15,348 nt of DNA from Alphaproteobacteria bacterium (GCA_013003285.1 JABDJY010000115.1:1-15348), one strand, 5' to 3'; shown: positions 1 to 6,188, counted from the stretch's first letter. Numbers and translations are program-made. Notes: a model not told the origin generated them from the sequence alone.

Positions 1-719
1 CCGCCGAACAGTTGGCGGAAAAATACAATGTCGCCGTTTCGACCCGTCCGCCCAGTGTTCCCTACAAGGAAACTATCCGCAAACAGATCGAGCAGCATGC
101 CCGTCACAAGAAACAAAGCGGTGGCCACGGGCAGTTCGGCGATGTGCATATTGAAATCGGTCCACGGCCGCGCGGTGCTGGTTTCGAGTTCAGCAGTCGG
201 GTGGTCGGCGGCTCGGTGCCGCGCCAGTACATCCCGTCGGTCGAAACTGGCGTAACCCGGTATCTCGATAGGGGGCCGTTGGGCTTCCCGGTCGTCGATG
301 TCGCAGTCTGTCTATTCGACGGTCAACATCATGCGGTCGATTCCTCCGACATGGCGTTTCAAACCGCCGCCCAGGCGGCGATGCGCGAGGGCATGCCCAA
401 ATGCAATCCGGTCCTGCTCGAGCCGATCTGTAAGGTCGAGATCGATTCACCTTCGGCGCACACCAGCAAGGTCAATCAGATCGTCAGCGGGCGGCGCGGC
501 CAGTTATTGGGCTTTGACGCCAAGACCGGCTGGCCGGGCTGGGATACGGTGCACGCCCATTTGCCCCAGTCGGAGATGGCCGATTTGATCATCGAATTGC
601 GTTCGCTGACCCAGGGGACCGGCACCTTCCGCTATGCGTTCGATCATCTACAGGAACTCGGTGGGCGCGAGGCCGAGGCCGTGATCAACCAGCGTCAGGA
701 GGCGCAGGCCGCTGCCTGA
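1..719 (+). CDS. EF-G-like translational GTPase, C-terminal part (5' end outside window)
   Basis: This is the C-terminal third of an elongation-factor-G-type protein. The reading frame is open from the first bases (…AEQLAEKYNV), so the TTG at position 12 is only an internal codon and the gene begins upstream of the window. About 238 residues are visible. Early on comes the EF-G domain IV signature around HKKQSGGHGQFGDV, then VVGGSVPRQYIPSVETG and the DGQHHAVDSSDMAF block. Domain V follows, with NPVLLEPICKVEI, RRGQLLGF and the near-terminal LRSLTQGTGTFRYAFDH. In EF-G, domains IV and V reach the decoding centre and the GTPase-associated centre during tRNA translocation. The sequence departs from canonical FusA in places (for example LLGFDAKTGWPGWDTV where FusA has a conserved GMEDRPG-like stretch), so I favour an EF-G-like paralogue over the housekeeping FusA. 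The GTPase domain that would settle this is outside the window. The next gene starts 97 bp downstream on the same strand. Confidence 0.9.
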   Translation, partial: AEQLAEKYNVAVSTRPPSVPYKETIRKQIEQHARHKKQSGGHGQFGDVHIEIGPRPRGAGFEFSSRVVGGSVPRQYIPSVETGVTRYLDRGPLGFPVVDVAVCLFDGQHHAVDSSDMAFQTAAQAAMREGMPKCNPVLLEPICKVEIDSPSAHTSKVNQIVSGRRGQLLGFDAKTGWPGWDTVHAHLPQSEMADLIIELRSLTQGTGTFRYAFDHLQELGGREAEAVINQRQEAQAAA

Positions 720-816
720 TCGAGGGCGTTCGCGGTTACTGTACACGCACTTGTTATTGGGCCGGTAGGGCGTCGGTCGGCTAGCTGTAGGCGGGTACGA
801 AAGTAGGTAAACCGCC

Positions 817-2028
817 ATGTTGTCCAGCCGGGGCCGCGCCCTCGCCCTCATCGCTTTTTGCCAGGTGGCGGCGATGGCCGTATGGTTTTCGGCATCCGCC
901 GTGGTACCGGCGCTGCGCGCAGAGATCGATCTGTCCACCGGTATCGCCTCGCTTTTTACCAGCGCTGTGCAGGCGGGATTTGTCGCCGGCACCATCGTCA
1001 GCGCGCTGCTGGGACTGGCCGACCGGCTCGATCCGCGGCGGTTCTTCATGTGGTCGGCCTTTGTCGCCGCCGGCGCCAACGCGCTCATTCTGCTGATCGA
1101 TCCAACTTCGCCCACGGCGATCCTGCTGCGCTTCGTCACCGGCGTTTGCATGGCCGGCGTCTATCCGGTGGGCATGAAGCTGGCCTCGACCTGGGCCAAG
1201 GGCGATATGGGGCTGATGATCGGCGTGCTGGTTGGCGCGCTCACCCTGGGGTCGGCGGCGCCCCATATGTTCAACGCGTTGGGCGGCATCGACTGGCGCT
1301 TCACCCTGGCCGCCGCGTCGATATCGGCGGTGGCGGCGGGGCTGGCGATCCGCCTAACCTCGATCGGTCCGAACGTTGCACCGGCGCCGCCGGTCAATGT
1401 GCGGGCGGCTATGCGCGCCTTTACCGACCCCGCCCTGCGGCTCGCCAATATCGGCTATCTCGGCCATATGTGGGAGCTCTACGCCATGTGGGCGTGGATC
1501 GGGGTGTTTCTCGACGCCAGTTTCCAGCTTAGCTTGGGTGAGGGGGCGTCGACCGCCCGCTGGGCCGCATTATCGACCTTCGCCATCATGGGGGCCGGCG
1601 CCGTTGGCTGCATCGCCGGCGGACTATTGGCCGACCGGTTCGGCCGCACCACGGTGACCATCACCGCCATGACGGTGAGCGGGCTATGTGCCTTAAGCGT
1701 CGGGTTTCTGTTCGGCGGCAGCTTGGTTCCGCTGGTCCTGCTGTGCCTAATTTGGGGCGCCAGCGTGGTGGCCGATTCGCCGCAATTTTCCGCCAGCGTC
1801 GCCGAGCTTTCCGAACGGCAACTGGTCGGCACCATGCTCACGGTGCAGACCAGCGCCGGGTTCCTACTAACCCTGGTTACCATCCATCTGGTGCCGGTCT
1901 TCGTCGATATGGTCGGCTGGCGCTTCGCCTTTATCTTCCTCGCCGCCGGCCCCTTGATCGGCGTGTGGGCCATGTGGCGGCTGCGGGTTAGCCCCGCCGC
2001 CGGCCGATTGGCGGGCGGGCGCGGTTGA
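817..2028 (+). CDS. MFS transporter
   Basis: A 403-residue, strongly hydrophobic protein of the usual length for a 12-helix major facilitator superfamily carrier in the inner membrane. Two half-repeats are visible. The first TM2-TM3 loop carries a degenerate motif A, GLADRLDPRR (residues 66-75). The matching loop of the second half is better preserved, GGLLADRFGRTT, with the conserved aspartate near residue 273. A polar linker at about residues 185-200 (NVAPAPPVNVRAAMRAF) fits the cytoplasmic loop between the halves. An aromatic GHMWELYAMWAWIGVF stretch lies in the second half and may line the pore. The ATG at 817 has a modest AGG about 9 nt upstream. The substrate cannot be read from the sequence, since the family exports or imports drugs, sugars, cyanate, nitrate and other solutes. 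The gene stands alone: 97 bp from the EF-G-like gene and 98 bp from dps, which has its own AT-rich promoter region. Confidence 0.88.
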   Translation: MLSSRGRALALIAFCQVAAMAVWFSASAVVPALRAEIDLSTGIASLFTSAVQAGFVAGTIVSALLGLADRLDPRRFFMWSAFVAAGANALILLIDPTSPTAILLRFVTGVCMAGVYPVGMKLASTWAKGDMGLMIGVLVGALTLGSAAPHMFNALGGIDWRFTLAAASISAVAAGLAIRLTSIGPNVAPAPPVNVRAAMRAFTDPALRLANIGYLGHMWELYAMWAWIGVFLDASFQLSLGEGASTARWAALSTFAIMGAGAVGCIAGGLLADRFGRTTVTITAMTVSGLCALSVGFLFGGSLVPLVLLCLIWGASVVADSPQFSASVAELSERQLVGTMLTVQTSAGFLLTLVTIHLVPVFVDMVGWRFAFIFLAAGPLIGVWAMWRLRVSPAAGRLAGGRG

Positions 2029-2054
2029 ATTTTCACCTGTGGATGATTTTTTGT

Positions 2055-2110
2055 TGAAACCATATAATCATATACCAAATGTGTTTCATCAGTAGAATAG
2101 AAATATTCTA
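2055..2110 (+). promoter_or_regulatory. AT-rich dps control region with nested inverted repeats
   Basis: The 98 bp before dps are sharply AT-rich in a GC-rich window. A TATAAT hexamer sits at 2063-2068, without a convincing -35 partner at the usual spacing. Two symmetric elements are visible. TGAAAC (2055-2060) pairs with GTTTCA (2083-2088) across 22 nt. TAGAATA (2093-2099) pairs with TATTCTA (2104-2110) across GAAA. The second element overlaps the perfect 10-bp palindrome ATTCTAGAAT (2105-2114). Dps genes are commonly controlled by peroxide or iron regulators, and in alphaproteobacteria TTCTA/TAGAA half-sites recall Irr-type iron-responsive boxes. The spacing here does not fit cleanly, so the regulator is unassigned. 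Confidence 0.45.
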
Positions 2111-2126
2111 GAATTAGGGGCAACAG

Positions 2127-2621
2127 ATGAGCGAAATCACACAAGCGGCCGGTGTCGAGGTCAATATCGGCATCGCCCAGGATCAACGTCAGGCCATTGC
2201 CGAAGGGTTGTCGCGGCTGCTCGCCGATACCTACACCTTGTATCTGAAGACCCATAACTTCCATTGGAATGTGACGGGACCCATGTTCAACACGCTGCAT
2301 TTGATGTTTGAGCAGCAGTATAATGAGCTGGCGCTGGCGGTCGATCAGATCGCCGAACGCATTCGCGCGCTGGGTTTTCACGCGCCGGGTAGCTACGCGG
2401 CCTATGCGAAATTGTCGTCGGTGCCGGAAGCGATTGACGTGCCGAGCGCCGAGGAGATGATCCAGCAATTGGCCGAGGGTCAGGAAATCGTGGTGCGTAC
2501 CACGCGAGAGATTTTCCCCGCCGCCGACGCGGCCCATGACGAGGCGACCGCCGATCTGCTGACTCAGCGCATGCAGATCCACGAGAAAACCGCCTGGATG
2601 TTGCGCAGCATGCTGGCCTAA
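2127..2621 (+). CDS. dps: Dps family DNA-protecting ferritin-like protein
   Basis: A 164-residue ferritin-like protein of normal length for Dps. Dps forms a hollow dodecamer that oxidises Fe(II) with hydrogen peroxide and stores the ferric core, limiting Fenton damage in starved or oxidatively stressed cells. The inter-subunit ferroxidase ligands can be aligned with E. coli Dps: H46 (in FHWNV), H58, E62, D73 and E77 (in AERI), with the family's 12-residue spacing between the two histidines and the AxDxxAER pattern intact. The N-terminus is short and has few lysines, so DNA binding through a basic tail, as in E. coli, is not evident. Some Dps proteins protect only by iron handling. The start is the ATG at 2127, preceded by AGGGG (about 2116-2120) at 6 nt. 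The gene is probably monocistronic, with an AT-rich promoter region upstream and a hairpin between it and the next gene. Confidence 0.95.
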   Translation: MSEITQAAGVEVNIGIAQDQRQAIAEGLSRLLADTYTLYLKTHNFHWNVTGPMFNTLHLMFEQQYNELALAVDQIAERIRALGFHAPGSYAAYAKLSSVPEAIDVPSAEEMIQQLAEGQEIVVRTTREIFPAADAAHDEATADLLTQRMQIHEKTAWMLRSMLA

Positions 2622-2672
2622 GCCGGGGCTTAGACTTCTGTAAACGCGCCTGATTTGGTAGTCTGCGACTTC

Positions 2673-2697
2673 GTTAGGCTCGCGCTCGAGCGCTAAC
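2673..2697 (+). repeat. Stem-loop between dps and cystathionine beta-synthase
   Basis: GTTAGGCTCG (2673-2682) pairs with CGAGC (2687-2691) and CTAAC (2693-2697), giving a 10-bp stem with one bulged G (2692) and a CGCT loop. No T-run follows, so a classical intrinsic terminator is unlikely. The structure lies 52 nt after the dps stop and 30 nt before the preferred start of the next gene, so it could end dps transcripts weakly, or structure the leader of the downstream mRNA. Confidence 0.45.
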
Positions 2698-2726
2698 CCG
2701 AATTATCCTACCGAATGGGTGTCCCT

Positions 2727-4121
2727 ATGGAAGTTTTTGACAATATCCTCGAGGCGGTTGGCCACACCCCGCTGGTCCGCCTCAACAAGGTCGTGCCCGA
2801 CGGCGCCGCGACCATCCTGGCGAAATGCGAATATATGAACCCGACCGGTTCGATCAAAGACCGCATGGCGGCCTACATTATCGAGCAGGCGGAAAAAGAG
2901 GGGCTGCTAAAGCCTGGCGGCACCATCGTGGAAAACACGTCGGGCAATACCGGACAAAGCCTGGCCATGGTGGCGGCGGTAAAGGGCTATCGCTGCGTCT
3001 TCACCCTGCCCGACAAGATGAGCCAGGAAAAGATCGACATGATGAAGGCGTATGGCGCCGAGGTGGTCATCACGCCGACCGACGTGCCGGGCGATTCGCC
3101 CGACCACTATGTGAACACCGCCAAGCGTATCGCGTCCGAGACACAAGGCGCGTTCTACGTTGACCAGTATCACACCGAATGGAATATCGAGGCGCACCGC
3201 CGCTTCACCGGTAAGGAAATCTATGAGCAAACCGACGGCGGTAAGTTCGATGTGTTTATGGGCGGCACCGGCACCGGCGGCACCGTCTCCGGCGTGGGCC
3301 GCTGGTTCAAGGAGCATGCACCCAACGTCAAGATCATCGGCGTCGATCCGCTAGGGTCGGTCCACTACCATTTGTTCAAGACCGGCAATTTGCCGACGGC
3401 CTATGTCTACAATGTGGAAGGCATCGGCGAGGACATTAAGTGCGAGGCGATGGATTTCTCCGTGGTCGACGACATGCGTCAGGTCAACGATAAGCAATCC
3501 TTCGATATGGCCCGCCGCCTAGTGCGTGAAGAGGGACTGTTCTGCGGCGGATCATCCGGTTCCATCGTCCATGCCGCGGTTGAAGTGGCGAAGGAAATCG
3601 GCCCCGACAAGACGATTATCGTGACCTTGTGCGATTCCGGCACCCGCTACATTACGAAATTCCTGTCGGACGCCTGGATGAAGGATCACGGCTTCCTCGA
3701 GGAAGGCCATGATTTGGGGTTGGTCGAAGATTTGCTGACGGCACGCAATATGTCGCCGGTGACTGCCAATGCCGATACGCCGATTTCGGAAATCATCCAT
3801 CTCATGCGAGAGCATGGCGTGTCGCAGATTCCCATGATCGAGAGCGGCAAGCTCACCTCGATGATCCACGAATCCGACATTATCCACGGGCTGCGCGACG
3901 GCAGCATCAGCACCGCGACCCTGACCCGCGATGTCGCCAATCCCATCGGCGGGCTTATCTATCCGAAAGCCCGGCTCGAAGAACTGTTCTTCCTGTTTGA
4001 ATCCGACCATGTGGCGGTGGTCGTCGATGGCGGTAAAGTGGTCGGCGTGGTGTCGCAAATCGATCTGATCGAGTATCTCGCCAAGAACCCGCGCCCCGCG
4101 CCGCTGGCGGTTGCGTCGTAG
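2727..4121 (+). CDS. Cystathionine beta-synthase with C-terminal CBS domain pair
   Basis: A PLP-dependent fold-type II enzyme that condenses serine (or a related substrate) with homocysteine to cystathionine, the first step of transsulfuration. From the ATG at 2727 it has 464 residues beginning MEVFDNILEAVGHTPLVRL, the typical family start. An in-frame ATG at 2715 would add four residues. Neither start has a convincing Shine-Dalgarno. The PLP lysine is K44 in PTGSIKDR, the substrate loop is TSGNTGQS, and the phosphate-binding glycine loop is GGTGTGGT. EAHRRFTGKEIYEQT and LCDSGTRYITKFLSDAWM favour cystathionine beta-synthase over plain cysteine synthase. The last 120 or so residues (from about LTARNMSPV) form two CBS repeats, the adenosyl-ligand regulatory module. 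The N-terminal haem domain of animal enzymes is absent. A cysteine synthase-like activity cannot be excluded. The gene has no metabolic partner beside it, so it is probably its own unit. Confidence 0.93.
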   Translation: MEVFDNILEAVGHTPLVRLNKVVPDGAATILAKCEYMNPTGSIKDRMAAYIIEQAEKEGLLKPGGTIVENTSGNTGQSLAMVAAVKGYRCVFTLPDKMSQEKIDMMKAYGAEVVITPTDVPGDSPDHYVNTAKRIASETQGAFYVDQYHTEWNIEAHRRFTGKEIYEQTDGGKFDVFMGGTGTGGTVSGVGRWFKEHAPNVKIIGVDPLGSVHYHLFKTGNLPTAYVYNVEGIGEDIKCEAMDFSVVDDMRQVNDKQSFDMARRLVREEGLFCGGSSGSIVHAAVEVAKEIGPDKTIIVTLCDSGTRYITKFLSDAWMKDHGFLEEGHDLGLVEDLLTARNMSPVTANADTPISEIIHLMREHGVSQIPMIESGKLTSMIHESDIIHGLRDGSISTATLTRDVANPIGGLIYPKARLEELFFLFESDHVAVVVDGGKVVGVVSQIDLIEYLAKNPRPAPLAVAS

Positions 4122-4135
4122 CTGGACGGACGCCA

Positions 4136-4197
4136 CACAATAATTTTTCTTGATTATTGTGACTGTCACGTTATATTATTCGTGACAGTCACAATAA
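4136..4197 (+). promoter_or_regulatory. Double operator over a putative promoter (17-bp perfect inverted repeat)
   Basis: TTATTGTGACTGTCACG (4154-4170) and its exact reverse complement (4181-4197) flank the 10-bp AT spacer TTATATTATT. Each arm contains GTGAC-N-GTCAC, itself a palindrome around one central base, so there are two complete operator-like sites in opposite orientation. A further CACAATAAT (4136-4144) pairs with ATTATTGTG (4153-4161), extending the symmetry to the left. A plausible promoter lies within: TTGATT (4150-4155), 16 bp, TATATT (4172-4177), so bound protein would occlude it. The transcript would lead into the gene at 4209. The layout is typical of a dimeric repressor, for example a TetR-type regulator, but no such regulator is encoded in the window. 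There is no following T-run, so it is not a terminator. Confidence 0.65.
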
Positions 4198-4208
4198 CAG
4201 AGGTTATA

Positions 4209-4649
4209 ATGCGTAATCCACTTAAACAAAGAGACCAGAATATGGGCCGCCGTCCGATCCACGATGAGGCCATGTCGCCTGCTGAACGCCAACGCCGCCG
4301 CCGTGCGCGGGTGCGTGACGAACCCTGGCGCGATCAGCGCCTGGCCGGGCGCGCGATCTTGCAGGCGCTGCGCGATTTACAGGGCGATGGGGCGGAAGCC
4401 TCTCGCTTAGCCCCTGAGACATTGGTGCAGATCATCGACCAAGCGGTCGAAAATTTGGCGCCGGAAGGCGATGGGGCCATCGCCGAGGCTCGCGCGACCG
4501 TCACGAAACTGCTCGACCCCAATGAACCTTTGCCCGAACGCGGTCATCGTGGCCGCCGCGGGCATCGGGGTCACAGGATGGGCGATGGCGTTCGCCGACG
4601 TCACGGCCGCCGCAGCAAAGCTCGCAACGAAGAAAAAGACGAAGAATAA
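4209..4649 (+). CDS. Small basic protein of unknown function, possibly frameshifted at its 3' end
   Basis: I do not recognise a named family. The ATG at 4209 has AGAGG 5 nt upstream and gives 146 residues. The open frame can be extended to a GTG at 4182, but that codon lies inside the operator arm and is not a credible start. An internal ATG at 4242 begins GRRPIHDEAMSPAERQRRRRARVRDEPWR, an arginine-rich N-terminal segment that could contact nucleic acid. A helical, acidic-polar middle follows (about residues 45-105). The last 38 or so residues are repetitive RGHRGRRGHRGHR and then lysine/glutamate. That tail looks unlike the rest: over the same bases the +1 frame has higher third-position GC and encodes an Ala/Val/Gly hydrophobic stretch, which suggests a frameshift (see findings). 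Expression is probably set by the operator region just upstream. The downstream DUF1244 gene may be co-transcribed. Confidence 0.6.
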   Translation: MRNPLKQRDQNMGRRPIHDEAMSPAERQRRRRARVRDEPWRDQRLAGRAILQALRDLQGDGAEASRLAPETLVQIIDQAVENLAPEGDGAIAEARATVTKLLDPNEPLPERGHRGRRGHRGHRMGDGVRRRHGRRSKARNEEKDEE

Positions 4650-4674
4650 GGCATCTAGCATGGTTGGCCTTCGC

Positions 4675-4707
4675 CGCCCGGAGACCATATTATGGGTCTC
4701 CCGGGCG
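4675..4707 (+). repeat. Strong stem-loop between the unknown basic gene and DUF1244
   Basis: CGCCCGGAGACC (4675-4686) pairs with GGTCTCCCGGGCG (4695-4707), giving twelve base pairs with one bulged C (4700) and the loop ATATTATG. Neither strand has a T-run after it, so it is not a standard intrinsic terminator. It ends 32 nt before the DUF1244 start and could act as an mRNA processing, stability or translational-control element. If the upstream gene is really read in the +1 frame, the stem would lie inside its coding sequence. Confidence 0.5.
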
Positions 4708-4739
4708 ACCGGCCTATCGACAGGATGAGAAACCAGACC

Positions 4740-5042
4740 ATGACCGAGATCGACGCCAACACCCGTACCGAGCTTGAAGCCGCCGCCTTCCGCACCCTGG
4801 TGCAGCATCTGCGCGACAAGCCCGAAGTGCAGAATATCGACCTGATGAATTTGGCCGACTTCTGCCGCAACTGTTTGTCCAAATGGTACAAGGCGGCGGC
4901 GGAAGATAAAGGCATCGAGTTGGACTATGACGCGGCGCGCGAGATCGTCTACGGCATGCCCTATGCCGAATGGAAGGCGAAATATCAGGCCGAGGCGACG
5001 CCGGAGCAGAAGGCAGCTTTCGATGCCAAGCAGGGCGGATAG
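4740..5042 (+). CDS. DUF1244 family protein
   Basis: A 100-residue protein matching DUF1244, a short conserved family found mainly in proteobacteria that has been structurally studied but has no assigned biochemical role. The signature core is intact: VQNIDLMNLADFCRNCLSKWYKAAAEDKGIELDYDAAREIVYGMPYAEWKAKYQ. Two cysteines spaced C-x2-C (FCRNCLSKW) are the most striking residues and could bind metal or be redox active; that is inference. I chose the ATG at 4740 because MTEIDANTRTELEAAAF is a natural N-terminus. An in-frame ATG at 4725 (adding MRNQT) is the alternative and would overlap the TGA at 4726 that ends the +1 frame of the preceding gene, an arrangement typical of translational coupling. 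An upstream in-frame ATG at 4692 lies in the hairpin loop and is unlikely. No signal peptide or membrane segment is seen. Confidence 0.88.
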   Translation: MTEIDANTRTELEAAAFRTLVQHLRDKPEVQNIDLMNLADFCRNCLSKWYKAAAEDKGIELDYDAAREIVYGMPYAEWKAKYQAEATPEQKAAFDAKQGG

Positions 5043-5077
5043 CCCAGCGCGAGCCTAAATTTAGCAATAACGCGACG

Positions 5078-5153
5078 CAGCCTTTGCCTTTCCACAGGCT
5101 GACAGGCTAAACCGAGGGTGGGCGCAACGCCCAGCATCGCTGTTATGGCGATG
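5078..5153 (+). repeat. Three short stem-loops in the leader of gapR
   Basis: The 140 bp between DUF1244 and gapR hold three consecutive inverted repeats: CAGCCT (5078-5083) with AGGCTG (5096-5101); TGGGCG (5119-5124) with CGCCCA (5128-5133), loop CAA; and CATCGC (5135-5140) with GCGATG (5148-5153). There is also a small direct repeat, ACAGGCTGACAGGCT (5094-5108). No T-runs follow. They may structure the gapR 5' untranslated RNA, or partly reflect termination after the upstream gene. Confidence 0.35.
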
Positions 5154-5182
5154 ACTACCAGGAATTTGGGGAGAGAGTACCG

Positions 5183-5425
5183 ATGGCCGATACGGGCGGT
5201 ATCGCTGCGGACAGGTTGCGCAGCTTCATAGAGCGGATCGAACGGTTGGAAGAAGATCGAGCAGGCCTAAATTCCGACATACGAGAAGTTTTGTCGGAGG
5301 CGAAATCCGCCGGTTTCGATACCAAAACCATTCGCCAGATCGTGCGCCTGCGCAAGCTCGACCCCAATGAGCGCCAGGAGCAGGAGCATTTGCTCGAAGT
5401 CTATCGCAGCGCGGTCGGGCTCTAG
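5183..5425 (+). CDS. gapR: GapR nucleoid-associated protein (DUF2312)
   Basis: An 80-residue, all-helical charged protein matching DUF2312/GapR. In Caulobacter, GapR clamps around overtwisted, AT-rich DNA ahead of replication and transcription, stimulates type II topoisomerases and is needed for normal chromosome replication. The signature is nearly complete: RLRSFIERIERLEEDRAGLNSDIREVLSEAKSAGFDTKTIRQIVRLRKLD, followed by the C-terminal helix ERQEQEHLLEVYRSAV. The long N-terminal helix with heptad-like leucines and isoleucines (about residues 11-40) forms the dimer coiled coil, and the basic residues around 51-62 (KTIRQIVRLRK) fit the DNA-facing surface. The ATG at 5183 follows GGGGAGAG at a suitable distance. 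The protein is close to the usual length. It lies 140 bp after DUF1244 with its own structured leader, and its end is 7 bp from the convergent SDR gene. The family restriction is the strongest alphaproteobacterial marker in the window. Confidence 0.95.
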   Translation: MADTGGIAADRLRSFIERIERLEEDRAGLNSDIREVLSEAKSAGFDTKTIRQIVRLRKLDPNERQEQEHLLEVYRSAVGL

Positions 5426-5432
5426 TCCTCAA

Positions 5433-6188
5433 TCAGTAATTCGACCGGCCGCCGTCCACATTGATCATCTGGCCGGTCAGGAAGTCGCTGTCGGGACTTG
5501 CCAGATAAAGCACCGTGCCGGTCAGATCGTCCGGCACCATGTCGCGCTTAAAGGCGCGCTGGGAAACAGACCCCGCCCGCGCCTCGTCATAGTCGGGGTG
5601 GTCGGCCAGTCCTTCGCTTTCGGTAAGGCCGGGCGCAATGGTGTTGACGCAAATATTGTCGCCGCCCAGCTCGCGCGAGAGTGAGCGGCTCATCGCCATG
5701 ATGGCGCCCTTCGACGCGACGTAGTGCAAGAACTGGGGCGCGCCGGCGAGCACGGTTCCGGAACTGATGTTGATGATCTTGCCGCGGCCGCACTTTCGCA
5801 TGCTGGGCACCACCGCTTTGATGGTCTGAAACGTGCCGCGCACATTAATGCGCATGACCCGGTCCCACTCCTCTTCGTCGATTTCTTCGAAGGGGCGGCG
5901 ACGCAGCGCGACGAACAGCGCGGCATTGGTAATCAGGATCTCGATCGGCCCGAAGGCATCCTCGGCGCCCGTCACCGAGGCTTTCAGCGCATCATTATCT
6001 GTGACGTCGCATATTTGCGCGATCGCTTCGCCGCCGGTCGCGGTGATGGCATCGACAACCGGCTGGCAATCGACCACGTCGGACACCACCAGCCGCGCGC
6101 CTTCTGCCGCCAACGCTTTGGCGTAGACCGCGCCCAGCCCGTGGGCGGCGCCGGTAACCAGCGCCACTTTTCCATCCAACCGTGCCAT
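5433..6188 (-). CDS. SDR family NAD(P)-dependent oxidoreductase
   Basis: A 251-residue classical short-chain dehydrogenase/reductase. The Rossmann TGxxxGxG motif is residues 12-19 (TGAAHGLG). D37 at the end of the second strand suggests a preference for NAD(H), and D61 in CDVTD fits the adenine pocket. The catalytic set is N115, S143, Y156 and K160 (YVASK), with the normal 13-residue Ser-Tyr spacing. The usual NNAG motif is TNAA here (residues 87-90), a conservative departure. The C-terminal DGG (in INVDGGRSNY) closes the fold as in FabG-like enzymes. The substrate is not predictable; hydroxyacyl, sugar-alcohol and steroid-type alcohols are all possible. It is divergent from the MBL-fold gene, so the 141 bp between them must hold both promoters, and it ends 7 bp from gapR with no room for a dedicated terminator. 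No frameshift is seen. Confidence 0.93.
   Translation of the reverse strand: MARLDGKVALVTGAAHGLGAVYAKALAAEGARLVVSDVVDCQPVVDAITATGGEAIAQICDVTDNDALKASVTGAEDAFGPIEILITNAALFVALRRRPFEEIDEEEWDRVMRINVRGTFQTIKAVVPSMRKCGRGKIINISSGTVLAGAPQFLHYVASKGAIMAMSRSLSRELGGDNICVNTIAPGLTESEGLADHPDYDEARAGSVSQRAFKRDMVPDDLTGTVLYLASPDSDFLTGQMINVDGGRSNY

Noticed and set aside
1479..2582. 367-codon minus-strand open frame across the MFS and dps genes
   Set aside because: It spans two well-identified plus-strand genes and the AT-rich promoter between them, and its translation resembles no family.
2673..2714. SAM riboswitch before cystathionine beta-synthase
   Set aside because: There is one short stem only, with no multi-helix junction or kink-turn sequence that I can identify.
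4136..4161. Intrinsic terminator for cystathionine beta-synthase (CACAATAAT/ATTATTGTG with T-rich loop)
   Set aside because: The stem is almost pure A-T and the T-run is in the loop rather than after the stem, so it fits operator symmetry better.
4182..4208. GTG-initiated extension of the unknown basic protein
   Set aside because: The GTG lies inside the right arm of the operator and downstream of no ribosome site. The ATG at 4209 has AGAGG at proper spacing.
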